Source of the DNA: Leptasterias polaris | Taxonomy: Eukaryota; Echinodermata; Asteroidea; Forcipulatida; Asteriidae | Length of the DNA: 64,000 nucleotides | Assembly: GCA_037783415.1 (NCBI GenBank) | Contig: JAZGTN010000017.1 | Location: 3,044,501 to 3,108,500, forward strand | Reading direction: 5' to 3' | Part shown: positions 63,386-64,000 of the stretch, piece by piece | Layout of the letters: each line of letters opens with the position of its first letter | Position numbering within the stretch: position 1 is the first letter of the stretch | Made by a program: the position numbers and the translations under genes | The notes under the pieces: generated by a model | Databases searched by the model: none | What the model saw: only the letters and a program-made list of their open reading frames with translations | What the model was told of the DNA's origin: nothing

Positions 63386-64000
63386 AGTTGTTTTCCTCTT
63401 TTTGATATAACTTCAGACTTCATGGGTCTATGGTTTAAACTACTAACATACAAAATTGAATCGTTGGAAAGTTAGAGAAGGCCATCCAATGAATATTCTT
63501 GTTCATGTTAACAGGGCCCAATTTAATGGTGCTGTTTAAGATGGCATTTTAGAGTTGGCATCTCCATTCTCTGCTGCCAAATATCTTCCGTAGGGATGTA
63601 TGTGAGGTTTGGTTAGTACCCACATACACCCAAGTGTGTAACAGCCTGCAATCGTGGACCCTCCTTTGTTCAACTCTTTGTGATAGCAACCGTGGACCAC
63701 AATGCTTTCCTTTGTGATAGCAACCGTGGACCTATTGTCCTCTTTTGTTATAGGTACCCGGTTTGAATGTGGTTACCTACTCACATGCACAGGTCAGGTC
63801 GCAGCTGGGGTACATGTAGGTCCTCCAGCAACACAGGCCTAAACATGTTCCTAACATTTGAAATATGCTTTACCTATAAGCACATAGTTTTCTGCTGCCA
63901 TAAGGGTTCAGGGTTTGCCCTTAACTTGTTCAGTGACAAGCCCTGGGGACCAGTTATCTTGTAATTTTACTAGTCTGGCAGCTTTTTCACTGGCCCATGT
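63386..64000. other. Downstream intergenic: small tandem repeat and dispersed repeat
   Basis: 63645-63760 has three imperfect units of about 43 bp around TTTGTGATAGCAACCGTGGA. 63515-63540 has the MITE end GGGCCCAATTTAATGGTGC. 63905-64000 starts another ACTGGTCC-family repeat (GGGTTTGCCCTTAACTTGTT) cut by the window edge. Confidence 0.5.

Overview
This is a eukaryotic, AT-rich, intron-rich window from an animal genome. The protein matches, the TTAGGG-type interstitial telomere tract, the tRNA-headed SINEs and the many small inverted-repeat elements point to a marine invertebrate deuterostome. An echinoderm is my best guess, but the species cannot be fixed from the sequence alone. No bacterial operons, CRISPR arrays or free-standing tRNA/rRNA genes are present.

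Two protein-coding genes are supported, both on the + strand. (1) 194-6798 holds the last seven coding exons of an ABCC-family ABC transporter of sulfonylurea-receptor type (ABCC8/ABCC9-like, the regulatory subunit of ATP-sensitive K+ channels). They encode the whole second nucleotide-binding domain and the stop codon; the rest of the gene lies left of the window. (2) 14885-61429 holds a complete testin gene (TES: Cys-rich N-terminus, PET domain, three LIM domains). It spans about 46.5 kb with seven shared coding exons and two alternative first coding exons (14885-14926 and 21897-21971) that give different N-termini, 460 or 471 residues in total. All exon joins were checked for phase. The genes lie head-to-tail about 8 kb apart; nothing suggests they work together. 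The ABC protein would act at the membrane, while testin is a cytoplasmic adhesion/actin scaffold.

The rest is introns and intergenic DNA filled with short mobile elements: tRNA-derived SINEs (some complete with A and B boxes), two LINE 3' ends, at least eight families of MITE-like inverted-repeat elements (two with TTAA at their ends), a hAT-like element nested in a TTAA element, and several minisatellites. The most notable structures are: a 41-unit, strictly 25-bp minisatellite that appears to be an expanded tRNA-like head of a SINE; a 101-bp array copying the splice acceptor and start of the ABCC terminal exon, with a stop as second codon in every copy; a decayed tandem copy of the ABCC Walker-B exon; LINE and SINE 3' tails that look alike; and a switch in the commonest short palindrome (AGGCCT to TACATGTA) at about 21-24 kb. 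A possible extra first exon lies inside TES intron 3 (49412-49514).
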